This document shows positions 26,336 through 34,841 of a stretch of DNA of 64,000 nucleotides, one piece after another; positions within the stretch are counted from its first letter, which is position 1, and every line of letters starts with the position of its first letter. Under the pieces are notes generated by a model. That model had not been told where the DNA came from, did not search any database, and saw only the letters and a program-made list of their open reading frames with translations. The stretch lies in assembly GCF_026015885.1 (NCBI RefSeq), contig NZ_JAPDUG010000001.1, positions 992,001 through 1,056,000 on the forward strand, read 5' to 3'. Origin of the DNA: Halocynthiibacter sp. SDUM655004. Lineage in GTDB: Bacteria; Pseudomonadota; Alphaproteobacteria; Rhodobacterales; Rhodobacteraceae. The position numbers and the translations under genes were made by a program.

Positions 26336-26880
26336 GCTTCGCGCCAGTCGCCAGAGGCCAGCCCGTCAAGCGACCATTCGCCGATGGAATAGCGGATGAG
26401 CCGCAGTGTCGGCGCGCCGACTGCGGCCGTCATGCGCCGGACCTGCCGGTTGCGCCCCTCGCGAATTGTAAGCTCAAGCCAGCTGTCAGGCACGGTTTTT
26501 CGAAACCGGACAGGCGGCGTGCGGGGCCACAGAATGGGCGGTTCATCGATCCGTTTCACCTCGGCGGGGCGGGTCATCCCATCTTTGAGCTTTACGCCGC
26601 TGCGGAGTGCGTCAATCGCGGCGTCATCAGGCTCCCCTTCAACTTGTACCCAATAGGTCTTGGGCATTTTGAATTTCGGATTTGCGATCTTGGCCTGAAG
26701 CCGCCCGTTGTCCGTCAGTAACAGCAGCCCTTCGCTGTCCTTATCAAGCCGTCCCGCCGCATAGACATTCGGCACGTCGATATAATCCGAAAGCGTTTGC
26801 CGCGCGCTGCCTTCGGTGCCTTTGTCTGTAAACTGCGACAAAACATTAAAGGGTTTGTTAAAGAGGATCAGTTTGCTCAT
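26332..26880 (-). CDS. RluE-like pseudouridine synthase (RsuA family, no S4 domain)
   Basis: A 182-residue member of the RsuA/RluB/E/F family, which isomerise a specific uridine in rRNA; RluE modifies 23S U2457. It begins directly with the catalytic domain (LILFNKPFNVLSQFTD), lacking the N-terminal S4 RNA-binding domain, as in RluE. The catalytic aspartate is in AAGRLDKDSEGLLLLT; other motifs are KTYWVQVEG and IREGRNRQVRRM. The ATG at 26880 has GAAAGAGG upstream. Target is by analogy. Confidence 0.88.
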   Translation of the reverse strand: MSKLILFNKPFNVLSQFTDKGTEGSARQTLSDYIDVPNVYAAGRLDKDSEGLLLLTDNGRLQAKIANPKFKMPKTYWVQVEGEPDDAAIDALRSGVKLKDGMTRPAEVKRIDEPPILWPRTPPVRFRKTVPDSWLELTIREGRNRQVRRMTAAVGAPTLRLIRYSIGEWSLDGLASGDWREA

Positions 26881-27112
26881 GCCTCTTTCCTGCCCGAGGC
26901 GAATTGGCGCGGCAAGGGCGTATTTCGGAAAACCTCGGCGGCGTTTCCAATTTGATAAGAATTGGCTGATATCAGGGCAATAATGCGTGATGGCAGGGAA
27001 AGTCGCCGTGAAAGTCGGGGGCAGGTCTTGCAGCCCGTGTGATGCGGGCATAAGACTCATGAGGATATTTATGCGCGTTTGATTGAAACGCTTAACAGCA
27101 GGCAGGCGGAAT

Positions 27113-27736
27113 ATGAACGATCCAGTAGAGACATATATGAACCTCGTCCCCATGGTGGTCGAGCAAACGAGCCGTGGCGAGCGGGCCTATGATATTTTCT
27201 CCCGCCTCCTGAAGGAGCGGATCATCTTTGTAAACGGCCCTGTGCATGACGGCATGAGCCAGCTTGTCGTTGCGCAGCTTCTACACCTTGAGGCGGAGAA
27301 CCCTGAAAAGGAAATCTCCATGTATATCAACAGCCCCGGTGGCGTTGTAACCTCGGGTTTGTCGATCTATGACACGATGCAATACATCAAACCCAAGGTA
27401 AGCACGCTTTGCGTTGGTCAAGCCGCTTCTATGGGCAGCTTGTTGCTTGCCGCGGGCGCACCAGGCATGCGTTTCTCCCTCCCGAACAGCCGGATCATGG
27501 TTCACCAGCCATCCGGCGGGTATCAGGGGCAAGCGACGGATATCATGATCCACGCGCAGGAAACCCAGAAGCTCAAGGATCGTTTGAACAACATCTATGT
27601 GAAGCACACAGGGCAGAAGCTCAAAGCTGTTGTTGACGGGCTGGAGCGCGATAACTTCATGTCTGCCGAAGAGGCAAAAGACTGGGGCTTGATCGACGAA
27701 ATCGTCGAAAACCGCGTGAAACCGGAAGACTCCTAA
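27113..27736 (+). CDS. clpP: ATP-dependent Clp protease proteolytic subunit
   Basis: A 207-residue serine protease forming the 14-mer chamber of ClpXP. Catalytic triad residues are visible: S106 (GQAASMGS), H131 (MVHQPSGG) and D180 (ERDNFMSA). Oxyanion-hole glycines are in INSPGG. Normal length; the ATG at 27113 is chosen because it matches the short propeptide region of the family. Followed by clpX 143 bases later. Confidence 0.96.
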   Translation: MNDPVETYMNLVPMVVEQTSRGERAYDIFSRLLKERIIFVNGPVHDGMSQLVVAQLLHLEAENPEKEISMYINSPGGVVTSGLSIYDTMQYIKPKVSTLCVGQAASMGSLLLAAGAPGMRFSLPNSRIMVHQPSGGYQGQATDIMIHAQETQKLKDRLNNIYVKHTGQKLKAVVDGLERDNFMSAEEAKDWGLIDEIVENRVKPEDS

Positions 27737-27879
27737 TCGATTTGGCAATACGGCAGGGTGATTTTGCCGTTGTACAAGAAAATTGGCTGCCCTAAGCTAC
27801 GGGCAAGGGCAGCCGCACAATAGCTTACTAAAGCTTGGTTCGGCGCGAATGGCCACACAGGATCAAGCAGAGGATCAAA

Positions 27880-29145
27880 ATGGCGAATACGACGAGCGGC
27901 GACAGCAAAAACACCCTCTATTGCTCTTTTTGCGGAAAGAGCCAGCATGAGGTGCGAAAACTGATTGCCGGACCAACCGTTTTCATTTGCGACGAATGTG
28001 TCGAGCTGTGTATGGACATCATCCGCGAGGAGACAAAGTCCAGCGGGCTGAAAGCGACGGATGGCGTTCCAACACCAAAAGAAATCTGCGAAGTTCTGGA
28101 TGATTATGTGATCGGGCAGGGGCATGCGAAACGGGTGCTCTCTGTTGCTGTCCACAACCATTACAAGCGCCTGAATAACTCTGGAAAATCCGGCGATATT
28201 GAGCTTGCGAAGTCCAATATCATGCTGATCGGTCCAACGGGTTGCGGTAAAACCTTGTTGGCGCAAACGTTGGCGCGGATTTTGGATGTACCTTTCACAA
28301 TGGCCGATGCCACAACCCTCACCGAAGCGGGCTACGTGGGTGAGGACGTTGAAAACATCATCCTCAAGCTGCTTCAGGCGAGTGAATATAACGTCGAACG
28401 CGCGCAACGCGGCATCGTTTATATTGACGAGGTGGATAAGATCACGCGCAAGTCTGACAACCCTTCGATCACCCGAGATGTATCGGGCGAGGGGGTGCAA
28501 CAGGCGCTGCTGAAGATCATGGAAGGCACGGTTGCCTCTGTGCCGCCACAAGGTGGCCGCAAGCATCCGCAGCAAGAATTCCTGCAGGTCGATACGACCA
28601 ACATCCTCTTTATTTGTGGTGGTGCATTCGCGGGTCTGGACAAGATCATCGCGCAGCGCGGCAAGGGCTCCGCAATGGGCTTTGGCGCCGATGTGAAGAG
28701 CAATGATGATCGTGGCGTTGGCGAGATTTTCCAAGAACTTGAGCCTGAAGATTTGCTCAAATTCGGTCTTATTCCTGAATTTGTTGGCCGCCTTCCAGTG
28801 ATTGCAACGCTTGAAGATCTGGATGCGGACGCACTTGTTACAATTCTGACCAAGCCGAAAAACGCATTGGTGAAGCAATACCAGCTTCTGTTCGAACTCG
28901 AGGACGCCAAGCTGACCTTTACGGATGACGCGCTCAAATCCATAGCCGCACGGGCGATTGAGCGCAAAACCGGGGCGCGTGGTTTGCGCTCAATCCTCGA
29001 AGACATCCTGCTCGACACTATGTTTGACCTTCCCGGTTTGACCGAAGTGAAAGAGGTCGTGGTGAACGAAGAGGCCGTCAAAGGCGAAGCTGCACCGCTT
29101 CTCGTTTACGAGGACGCCAAGGAAGAGCCTGTAAGCGCAGGATAA
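27880..29145 (+). CDS. clpX: Clp protease ATP-binding subunit ClpX
   Basis: A 421-residue AAA+ unfoldase feeding ClpP. An N-terminal C4 zinc finger (CSFCG at ~16 and CDECVELC at ~43) binds adaptors and substrates. The AAA+ module has Walker A GPTGCGKT, the pore loop GYVGEDVE, Walker [10 protein letters not shown] and the IGF-type loop region for ClpP docking (GFGADVKS). Preceded by GAGGATC before ATG. In Caulobacter relatives ClpXP degrades cell-cycle regulators; this gene shows nothing unusual. Confidence 0.97.
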   Translation: MANTTSGDSKNTLYCSFCGKSQHEVRKLIAGPTVFICDECVELCMDIIREETKSSGLKATDGVPTPKEICEVLDDYVIGQGHAKRVLSVAVHNHYKRLNNSGKSGDIELAKSNIMLIGPTGCGKTLLAQTLARILDVPFTMADATTLTEAGYVGEDVENIILKLLQASEYNVERAQRGIVYIDEVDKITRKSDNPSITRDVSGEGVQQALLKIMEGTVASVPPQGGRKHPQQEFLQVDTTNILFICGGAFAGLDKIIAQRGKGSAMGFGADVKSNDDRGVGEIFQELEPEDLLKFGLIPEFVGRLPVIATLEDLDADALVTILTKPKNALVKQYQLLFELEDAKLTFTDDALKSIAARAIERKTGARGLRSILEDILLDTMFDLPGLTEVKEVVVNEEAVKGEAAPLLVYEDAKEEPVSAG

Positions 29146-29169
29146 TTCCAGCTCGTCACAGCGAATATG

Positions 29170-29194
29170 CGGCTCCGATTTCGGGGCCGTTTTT
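29170..29194 (+). terminator. Rho-independent terminator after clpX
   Basis: CGGCTCC-GATTTC-GGGGCCG forms a 7-bp stem followed by TTTTT; it begins 24 bases after the clpX stop. Confidence 0.88.
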
Positions 29195-29320
29195 CGTTTA
29201 TCCGCCGATCTTTGCCAGAAGTGCGCGAAAAACAGCGGCAAATTGCCCGCATGGGCCCGCAACAGGCTGGACCTCGGCGCACAAACACGGCATATCTACC
29301 CTGTAATTTCGGAGGGCATT

Positions 29321-29695
29321 ATGCGCTTTATTCTCAGCCTGTTGACTTGGTGGAACAACGAAACTCTCGGCATGCGCTTTTTCACATGGCGCAAAGGGGA
29401 GCAAGTTGGCGAAGACGAACAGGGCAACCGCTATTACCAGAACAAAGACGGAAGCCGTCGTTGGGTGATTTACAACGGCAACGTCGAAGCGAGCCGCATT
29501 TCGCCGGATTGGCATGGCTGGCTGCATTTTACATGGAACGAAACACCAAAGGATGCGCCGCTTGCCCATAAAGATTGGGAAAAGCCGCTTGAGGAGAACG
29601 CAACCGGTACGCTGGCGGCCTATGCGCCGGCTGGGTCCATGCGCCGTCCCGAGCCTGCTGTGCGTTCCGATTACGAAGCCTGGCAGCCTGAATAG
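29321..29695 (+). CDS. NDUFA12-type NADH:ubiquinone oxidoreductase accessory subunit
   Basis: A 124-residue homologue of mitochondrial complex I subunit NDUFA12 (B17.2). In alphaproteobacteria it is an accessory subunit at the matrix/cytoplasmic arm of complex I. Conserved features are [16 protein letters not shown] at the start, [14 protein letters not shown], and WHGWLH. No signal or membrane segment apart from the amphipathic N-terminus. GGAGG precedes the ATG at 29321. It lies apart from the nuo operon, next to mlaD, an arrangement I have seen described widely in this class. Confidence 0.92.
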   Translation: MRFILSLLTWWNNETLGMRFFTWRKGEQVGEDEQGNRYYQNKDGSRRWVIYNGNVEASRISPDWHGWLHFTWNETPKDAPLAHKDWEKPLEENATGTLAAYAPAGSMRRPEPAVRSDYEAWQPE

Positions 29696-29697
29696 AG

Positions 29698-30147
29698 ATG
29701 AGTGATTCCCCGACCGAAGTGGTTGTTGGGGGCGTGGTGTTGGCCGTTGCCCTTGGTTTTTTGGCCTACGCAAGTCAGGCCACAGGCTTTGGTGCGCGCT
29801 CCTCTGGGTATCCGCTTACTGCCAGTTTTCGCTCCGCTGAGGGCGTCTCGGTTGGTACAGATGTTCGGCTTGGCGGCGTCAAAATTGGTACCGTCACGGG
29901 AATGGAACTTAATCCAACAACATTCCGCGCTGATACAGAGATTTCGATCTTGAATGGTCTTGAGTTGCCTGACGACAGCGCGATTACCATCGCAAGCGAA
30001 GGGCTGCTTGGCGGTAGCTTTGTTGAAATCGTTCCGGGGGGATCTCCGTTCAATTATGAACCCGGCTCAGAGATCGAGGATACACAAAGCGCCGTGAGCC
30101 TTGTGTCCTTGCTGCTCAAGTTTGTGTCAGGGTCTTCCGAGCAATGA
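29698..30147 (+). CDS. mlaD: MlaD-type MCE protein of the outer-membrane lipid asymmetry pathway
   Basis: A 149-residue MCE-domain protein anchored by one N-terminal helix (VVVGGVVLAVALGFLAYAS). The MCE domain is typical: YPLTASFRSAEGVSVGTDVRLGGVKIG, then a hydrophobic LGGSFVEIVPGG segment and C-terminal helix. MlaD hexamers form the periplasmic part of the MlaFEDB phospholipid transporter. No mlaE, mlaF or mlaC lies nearby, so its partners must be elsewhere. Starts 2 bases after the preceding stop and overlaps the next gene by 4 bases. Confidence 0.93.
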   Translation: MSDSPTEVVVGGVVLAVALGFLAYASQATGFGARSSGYPLTASFRSAEGVSVGTDVRLGGVKIGTVTGMELNPTTFRADTEISILNGLELPDDSAITIASEGLLGGSFVEIVPGGSPFNYEPGSEIEDTQSAVSLVSLLLKFVSGSSEQ

Positions 30148-30719
30148 TACTACGCCCCTTTTACATTGCCCTTGCGGGCGTGGCCGGATTTTCGTTGGCT
30201 TCGGCAGCTTATGCCCAAGAAATCGACGAATCTGTTCTGCCTTCCTTCGAAGAGGGCATGGGGCTCACAGATGATGAGCCCGTCACCGAAGAAGAAATCG
30301 GCCGAATCTTTACGATTGATCCAGAGGGTCGCGAGATACTTGATGGTCGAGCCAATGCCAGTTTCGGCGACATTGATCGCGAAGTGGTGGAGCAGGTTGA
30401 AACGGCGAATGGCGCTGTTTTGCGTGGCTTGGATCGCGTGTCCACAGGGTTTGACGACTATGAGGTAAAGAATGGCGCCTCAACAAAGGTTGGTCCGCTT
30501 CTGGTGACACTCGGCGAGTGCCGCTATCCGGCTGACAACCCGTCAGGCGAGGCCTATGCCTATCTGACGATCAAGGATGAACTTGTCGGGCAGATGGTAT
30601 TTGAGGGCTGGATGATGGCATCTGCGCCGGCACTCAATGCGCTCGATCATTCGCGTTACGACGTTTGGGTGTTGCGCTGCACGATTGATGCGCCTGAAGG
30701 CACCGACGCATCCGAATAG
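30144..30719 (+). CDS. Exported DUF2155 protein
   Basis: A 191-residue protein with a signal peptide (residues 1-~24, ending AAYA before QEIDE), an acidic linker, and a C-terminal DUF2155 domain from ~85: ANGAVLRGLDRVSTGFDDYEVKNG and VGPLLVTLGECRYP. Two cysteines (ECRYP and LRCTI) are well placed for a disulfide. Function unknown; the family commonly sits between mlaD and aat in this class, hinting at an envelope role. ATGA overlap with mlaD. Its last 64 bases overlap the convergent aat gene. Confidence 0.87.
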   Translation: MILRPFYIALAGVAGFSLASAAYAQEIDESVLPSFEEGMGLTDDEPVTEEEIGRIFTIDPEGREILDGRANASFGDIDREVVEQVETANGAVLRGLDRVSTGFDDYEVKNGASTKVGPLLVTLGECRYPADNPSGEAYAYLTIKDELVGQMVFEGWMMASAPALNALDHSRYDVWVLRCTIDAPEGTDASE

Positions 30720-31297
30720 AAATTCGCATCCACGCGTAAGGCATCGGCCAATTGGGCGCGGTAAGTTGCGCGCGGAATTTCGATAGCACCGAGGCTCGCC
30801 AAATGCGGGGTCAGGAACTGCGTATCAAACAGCACGTAGCCACATCGACGAAGTCGATCAACCAGATAGGCCAACGCGATTTTTGAGGCATCACGCTTTC
30901 GAGAAAACATACTTTCCCCAAAAAATGCACCGCCAAGAGTGACGCCGTAAACGCCACCGACAAGCGCATCTTGGTCCCAAACTTCGAGGGAGTGGGCAAA
31001 GCCGTGTTCGTTTAAGGCGTTATAAAGGCTGAATATTTCATCGTTAATCCATGTTTCTTCTCGATCCGCGCAGGCACTCACGCAGGCGGCGAAATCACGG
31101 TTAACGTGGATTTGATAGCTTTCCTTGCGCAAGCTGCGCGCGAGGCTTCGAGAGATATGAAAACCGTCGAGGGGAAAGATGCCACGATGTTGCGGATCAA
31201 CCCAGAAAATCTCGGGGTTGTCGCGGCTTTCGGCCATCGGAAACACGCCCGCGGCATAGGCATTGAGCAGGATTTCGGGAGTAAGCTCTGTGGTCAT
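30656..31297 (-). CDS. aat: Leucyl/phenylalanyl-tRNA-protein transferase
   Basis: A 213-residue N-end-rule enzyme that adds Leu or Phe to proteins with N-terminal Arg or Lys, marking them for ClpAP. Motifs: LLNAYAAGVFPM, WVDPQHRGIFPLDGFHISRSL, VYGVTLGGAFFGESMFS and LFDTQFLTPHLASLG. The length is usual for alphaproteobacteria, slightly shorter than in E. coli. It lies downstream of accBC on the same strand but after a terminator, so it needs its own promoter or read-through. Its 3' end runs under the DUF2155 gene. Confidence 0.95.
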   Translation of the reverse strand: MTTELTPEILLNAYAAGVFPMAESRDNPEIFWVDPQHRGIFPLDGFHISRSLARSLRKESYQIHVNRDFAACVSACADREETWINDEIFSLYNALNEHGFAHSLEVWDQDALVGGVYGVTLGGAFFGESMFSRKRDASKIALAYLVDRLRRCGYVLFDTQFLTPHLASLGAIEIPRATYRAQLADALRVDANFYSDASVPSGASIVQRNTQTS

Positions 31298-31312
31298 AAA
31301 CCGTCGCGGAAA

Positions 31313-31346
31313 GTAAAAACGCCCGCCTCAAATATGGGCGGGCGTT
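31313..31346 (-). terminator. Rho-independent terminator of accB-accC
   Basis: On the minus strand a 10-bp stem (AACGCCCGCC / GGCGGGCGTT) with a ~9-base loop is followed by TTTTT. It lies 3 bases after the accC stop and before aat. Confidence 0.9.
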
Positions 31347-31349
31347 GGA

Positions 31350-32699
31350 TTAGGCTGCTAGGTTGGTTTCGAGCCATTTCTCTAGCCAGTGGATGTCATA
31401 ATCACCCGTCAGGATTTCCGGCTCTTCGAGTAGGGCGTCAAACAGCGGCAGCGTTGTCGCCACGCCATCAACGATCAACTCGCCCAATGCACGTTTGAGG
31501 CGCGCAAGGGCTTCGGGCCGGTTGCGGCCATGAACGATGAGCTTACCGATAAGCGAATCGTAGTAGGGCGGAATCGAATAGCCGTCATACAGCGCGCTAT
31601 CCATCCGCACACCAAGCCCACCTGGCGCGTGGTATTGCGTGATTTTGCCGGGGCAAGGCGCAAAGTTTGGCAAGCGCTCCGCGTTAATGCGAACTTCGAT
31701 CGCATGGCCATTGATCACGAGGTCATTCTGACCGAAGGACATATCCATGCCAGCGGCAACGCGGATTTGCTCGCGCACGAGGTCCACGCCGAAAATTGCT
31801 TCGGTTACAGGGTGTTCCACCTGAAGGCGGGTGTTCATCTCGATGAAATAAAACTCGCCGTCTTCATAGAGGAATTCGATCGTGCCAGCGCCGATATAGT
31901 TGATTTTGGCAACCGCTTCGGCACAAGTTTTGCCGATTTGGGCGCGCAGCTCAGGCGTGATGACGGGGCCGGGGGCCTCTTCGAATACCTTTTGGTGACG
32001 ACGCTGGAGCGAACAATCCCGCTCGCCAAGGTGAACAGCGTTGCCTTTACCATCACCGAAGACTTGAATCTCGATATGGCGCGGCTTGCCGAGATACTTC
32101 TCGATATAGACTTCGTCGTTACCGAAGGCTGATTTGCCCTCTGCGCGTGCTGTGCGGAACGCCACTTCGAGCTCGTCGATGGATTTGGCAAGCTTCATGC
32201 CGCGCCCACCGCCACCAGCGGTTGCTTTGATAATGACCGGGAAGCCAACTTCTTCGGCAACTTTCACAGCAGTTTCGTAATCAGGAACGCCGCCCGCGCT
32301 TCCGGGAACACAGGGCACACCAAGGTTGATCATGGTGTCTTTGGCGGTGATCTTGTCGCCCATCGTGCGGATGTGCTCGGCCGTTGGGCCGATAAACGCG
32401 ATGTCGTGATCTTCGAGCGCCTGAACAAAGGCCGCGTTTTCCGACAGGAAGCCATAACCGGGGTGGATCGCTTGCGCACCGGTGACTTCACAGGCCGCAA
32501 TGATCGACGCCACGTTCAAATAGCTGTCGGTTGAGGAGGGGGGGCCGATACAAATGGCTTCATCGGCCATCCGCACATGCATTGCGTCTGAATCCGCGGT
32601 GGAATGAACGGCCACCGATTTGATGCCCATTTCCCGACACGCGCGGATCACACGCAGGGCAATTTCGCCCCGGTTTGCGATCAAAATTTTCTCAAACAT
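31350..32699 (-). CDS. accC: Acetyl-CoA carboxylase, biotin carboxylase subunit
   Basis: A 449-residue ATP-grasp enzyme that carboxylates the biotin on AccB with bicarbonate, the first step of fatty-acid synthesis. N-terminal FEKILIANRGEIALRVIRA, the ATP-binding glycine loop KATAGGGGRGMKLA, and the catalytic region FIEMNTRLQVEHPVTE are present. ATG at 32699 gives the family start; a GTG two codons earlier is in frame. It lies 11 bases after accB, as usual. Confidence 0.97.
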   Translation of the reverse strand: MFEKILIANRGEIALRVIRACREMGIKSVAVHSTADSDAMHVRMADEAICIGPPSSTDSYLNVASIIAACEVTGAQAIHPGYGFLSENAAFVQALEDHDIAFIGPTAEHIRTMGDKITAKDTMINLGVPCVPGSAGGVPDYETAVKVAEEVGFPVIIKATAGGGGRGMKLAKSIDELEVAFRTARAEGKSAFGNDEVYIEKYLGKPRHIEIQVFGDGKGNAVHLGERDCSLQRRHQKVFEEAPGPVITPELRAQIGKTCAEAVAKINYIGAGTIEFLYEDGEFYFIEMNTRLQVEHPVTEAIFGVDLVREQIRVAAGMDMSFGQNDLVINGHAIEVRINAERLPNFAPCPGKITQYHAPGGLGVRMDSALYDGYSIPPYYDSLIGKLIVHGRNRPEALARLKRALGELIVDGVATTLPLFDALLEEPEILTGDYDIHWLEKWLETNLAA

Positions 32700-32710
32700 T
32701 GCCACTGGCC

Positions 32711-33205
32711 TTATTCGATGATCATCAGGGGTTGGCCGAATTCAACGGCGTCGCCGTCAGCCACCAGAATACGTTTCACAGTGCCCGAGCTTGGTGACGG
32801 GATGTGGTTCATTGTTTTCATCGCTTCGACGATCATCAATGTGTCGCCTTCGGATACTTTGTCGCCGACGGAAACGAAGGCTGCCGCGCCTGGCTCTGCG
32901 GCCATATAGGCGGTGCCAACAACTGGCGATGGTACTGCGCCCGGATGATCGGAAGGATCGTCGCTCGCTGCAGCAGGTGCAGGGGTCGCTGCTGGTGATG
33001 CAGGGGCGGCAGCGGGTGCGGCCGCGACAGGTGCTGGCGCCGCGGCAGCAACGGAGACCACCTCGTTTTTCCGGCTCACCCGGACATTGAGGCTGTCGTC
33101 TGCGCCATATTCGCGCTTTACCTGAAGCTCTGTCAGATCGTTTTCGTTAAGCAGTTCTGCGAGTGCTTTGATAAAAGCCACGTCTGATTCATGTTTTTTG
33201 GTCAT
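32711..33205 (-). CDS. accB: Acetyl-CoA carboxylase, biotin carboxyl carrier protein
   Basis: A 164-residue carrier. The N-terminal helix-rich part (residues 1-50) is followed by a flexible Ala/Pro linker (~52-82) and a biotinyl domain. The biotinylated lysine lies in VEAMKTM, with the protruding thumb region GAAAFVSVGDKV. It is first in the accBC operon and has no gene on its strand for more than 3 kb upstream. Confidence 0.96.
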   Translation of the reverse strand: MTKKHESDVAFIKALAELLNENDLTELQVKREYGADDSLNVRVSRKNEVVSVAAAAPAPVAAAPAAAPASPAATPAPAAASDDPSDHPGAVPSPVVGTAYMAAEPGAAAFVSVGDKVSEGDTLMIVEAMKTMNHIPSPSSGTVKRILVADGDAVEFGQPLMIIE

Positions 33206-33427
33206 GCCGTCCTCGATGGTTTCCGTCGCACGTTATTATCGCCTTTGCTCGGCCGCGCGGTTTCGCACGCTTATAGACCGTTGCACCGTGATAGAAAAGC
33301 ATTCCTGCGCCAATTAATAGGGGCAACTTCACGAATTTTCGCCTGAGCAACGCTTATCGGCAAAGCATCTATGCGTAAAAAATGCTGAAAAATCAGGCAT
33401 GCATAAGAAAAATGCAATCTGGCAAAA

Positions 33428-33443
33428 TTTACCATTTGATAAA
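33428..33443. promoter_or_regulatory. Second RutR-box-like palindrome, upstream of preT
   Basis: TTTACCATTTGATAAA fits the E. coli RutR consensus TTGACCANNTGGTCAA at 11 of 14 defined positions and is itself a dyad with one mismatch. It lies 55 bases before the preT start codon. Weaker than the site at 37006. Confidence 0.6.
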
Positions 33444-33497
33444 AAAATGGACCTATGCCACGCTTTACCTAATAAAAATGCCAGCAGGGAGGCTCAA

Positions 33498-34838
33498 ATG
33501 CCGAACAGCCAGTTCACCCCCGGAATCGCATCGGGACGGTTGTCAGATACCGAATTGAAGGAAAACTTTGCCGATTTGCACGCGCCGCTTGAGGCGCACG
33601 AGGCCTTGGTTGCCGCAGATCGGTGTTACTTTTGCCATGACGCGCCGTGCATGACGGCCTGTCCGAGCAGCATCGATATTCCGCTGTTCATCCGCCAGAT
33701 TGCTACGGGAACCCCCGAAGCAGCGGCGCAGACGATTTTTGATCAGAATATTCTTGGTGGTATGTGCGCACGCGTTTGCCCGACAGAGACGCTTTGTGAA
33801 GAAGTCTGCGTGCGGGAAACTGCAGAGGGAAAGCCGGTCGAGATTGGCCGTCTTCAGCGCTACGCAACCGATACGGTGATGGAGTCGGGCAAGCATCCTT
33901 ATACGCGTGCGGATGCCACGGGCAAAAAGGTTGCCGTTGTGGGCGCGGGGCCAGCAGGGCTTTCTGCGGCGCACCGATTGGCCATGAAAGGGCACGACGT
34001 AACTGTTTATGACGCGCGCAAGAAAGCGGGCGGTCTGAATGAGTTTGGCATCGCGGCCTATAAGTCTGTCGATTCATTTGCAGAGCGCGAAGTTGAATGG
34101 CTGCTGAAAATCGGTGGCATCACCCTTGAAACGGGTAAGGCTCTTGGCAAAGATTTCACGCTTGCCAGCCTGCAAGATGAGTTTGACGCTGTTTTCCTCG
34201 GGATGGGGCTTGGCGGTGTCAATGCGCTTCGGGCCGAGGGCGAAGACAAAAGCGGCGTTGCAGATGCCGTTGATTTCATTTCAGAATTGCGCCAGTCAAA
34301 CGATCTGTCCTCCCTGTCAGTCGGGCGCAATGTCGTGGTGATCGGCGGCGGCATGACCGCCGTTGACGCCGCGGTTCAAAGCAAGCTCCTTGGTGCGCAG
34401 AACGTGACCATTGCCTATCGCCGCGATAAGGGCGCGATGGGAGCGAGCCAGTATGAACAAGAACTGGCCACAGCCAAGGGTGTTCGCATTCTCTATAATG
34501 CCGCACCCAAAAAGGTGATTGGGAATGGCGCGGTTGAAGGTGTAGAATTCGAATACACCACCACCGAGGGCGGCAAGCTCAAGGGAACGGGTGAAACCGT
34601 AACGCTTGAGGCCGATCAGGTGTTCAAAGCTATCGGCCAAACACTCTCGGGCGCGCCCGAAGAACTGGCGATGGACGGTGGCAAGATTGCCGTGTCCGAG
34701 GTTGGCGCAACAAGCGTCACCGGTATTTGGGCGGGTGGCGATTGCGCAAGCGGCGGCGATGATCTGACCGTGACTGCGGTTGCCGAAGGGCGCGACGCTG
34801 CCGAGGACATACACAGCTATTTGATGGGAGGAGCCTAA
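33498..34838 (+). CDS. preT: NAD-dependent dihydropyrimidine dehydrogenase, PreT subunit
   Basis: A 446-residue flavoprotein that takes electrons from NAD(P)H and passes them to PreA for reduction of uracil and thymine. N-terminal cysteine-rich region for Fe-S clusters: CYFCHDAPCMTACP and CARVCPTETLCEEVC. FAD-binding GAGPAGLSAA and NAD-binding GGGMTAVDAA follow, as in the glutamate synthase small-subunit family. The ATG at 33498 follows AGGGAGG; an in-frame ORF extends upstream through the operator region but is not conserved-looking. Followed by preA after 3 bases. Confidence 0.95.
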   Translation: MPNSQFTPGIASGRLSDTELKENFADLHAPLEAHEALVAADRCYFCHDAPCMTACPSSIDIPLFIRQIATGTPEAAAQTIFDQNILGGMCARVCPTETLCEEVCVRETAEGKPVEIGRLQRYATDTVMESGKHPYTRADATGKKVAVVGAGPAGLSAAHRLAMKGHDVTVYDARKKAGGLNEFGIAAYKSVDSFAEREVEWLLKIGGITLETGKALGKDFTLASLQDEFDAVFLGMGLGGVNALRAEGEDKSGVADAVDFISELRQSNDLSSLSVGRNVVVIGGGMTAVDAAVQSKLLGAQNVTIAYRRDKGAMGASQYEQELATAKGVRILYNAAPKKVIGNGAVEGVEFEYTTTEGGKLKGTGETVTLEADQVFKAIGQTLSGAPEELAMDGGKIAVSEVGATSVTGIWAGGDCASGGDDLTVTAVAEGRDAAEDIHSYLMGGA

Positions 34839-34841
34839 GCC

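Noticed and set aside
26490-26515. CGAAACCGG element resembling the 18850 operator
   Set aside because: Only a half-site, located within the coding sequence of the pseudouridine synthase gene and not near a promoter.
33399-33497. Longer N-terminus for PreT
   Set aside because: The extension covers the RutR-like box and AT-rich promoter region and has no family features; AGGGAGG precedes the ATG at 33498.
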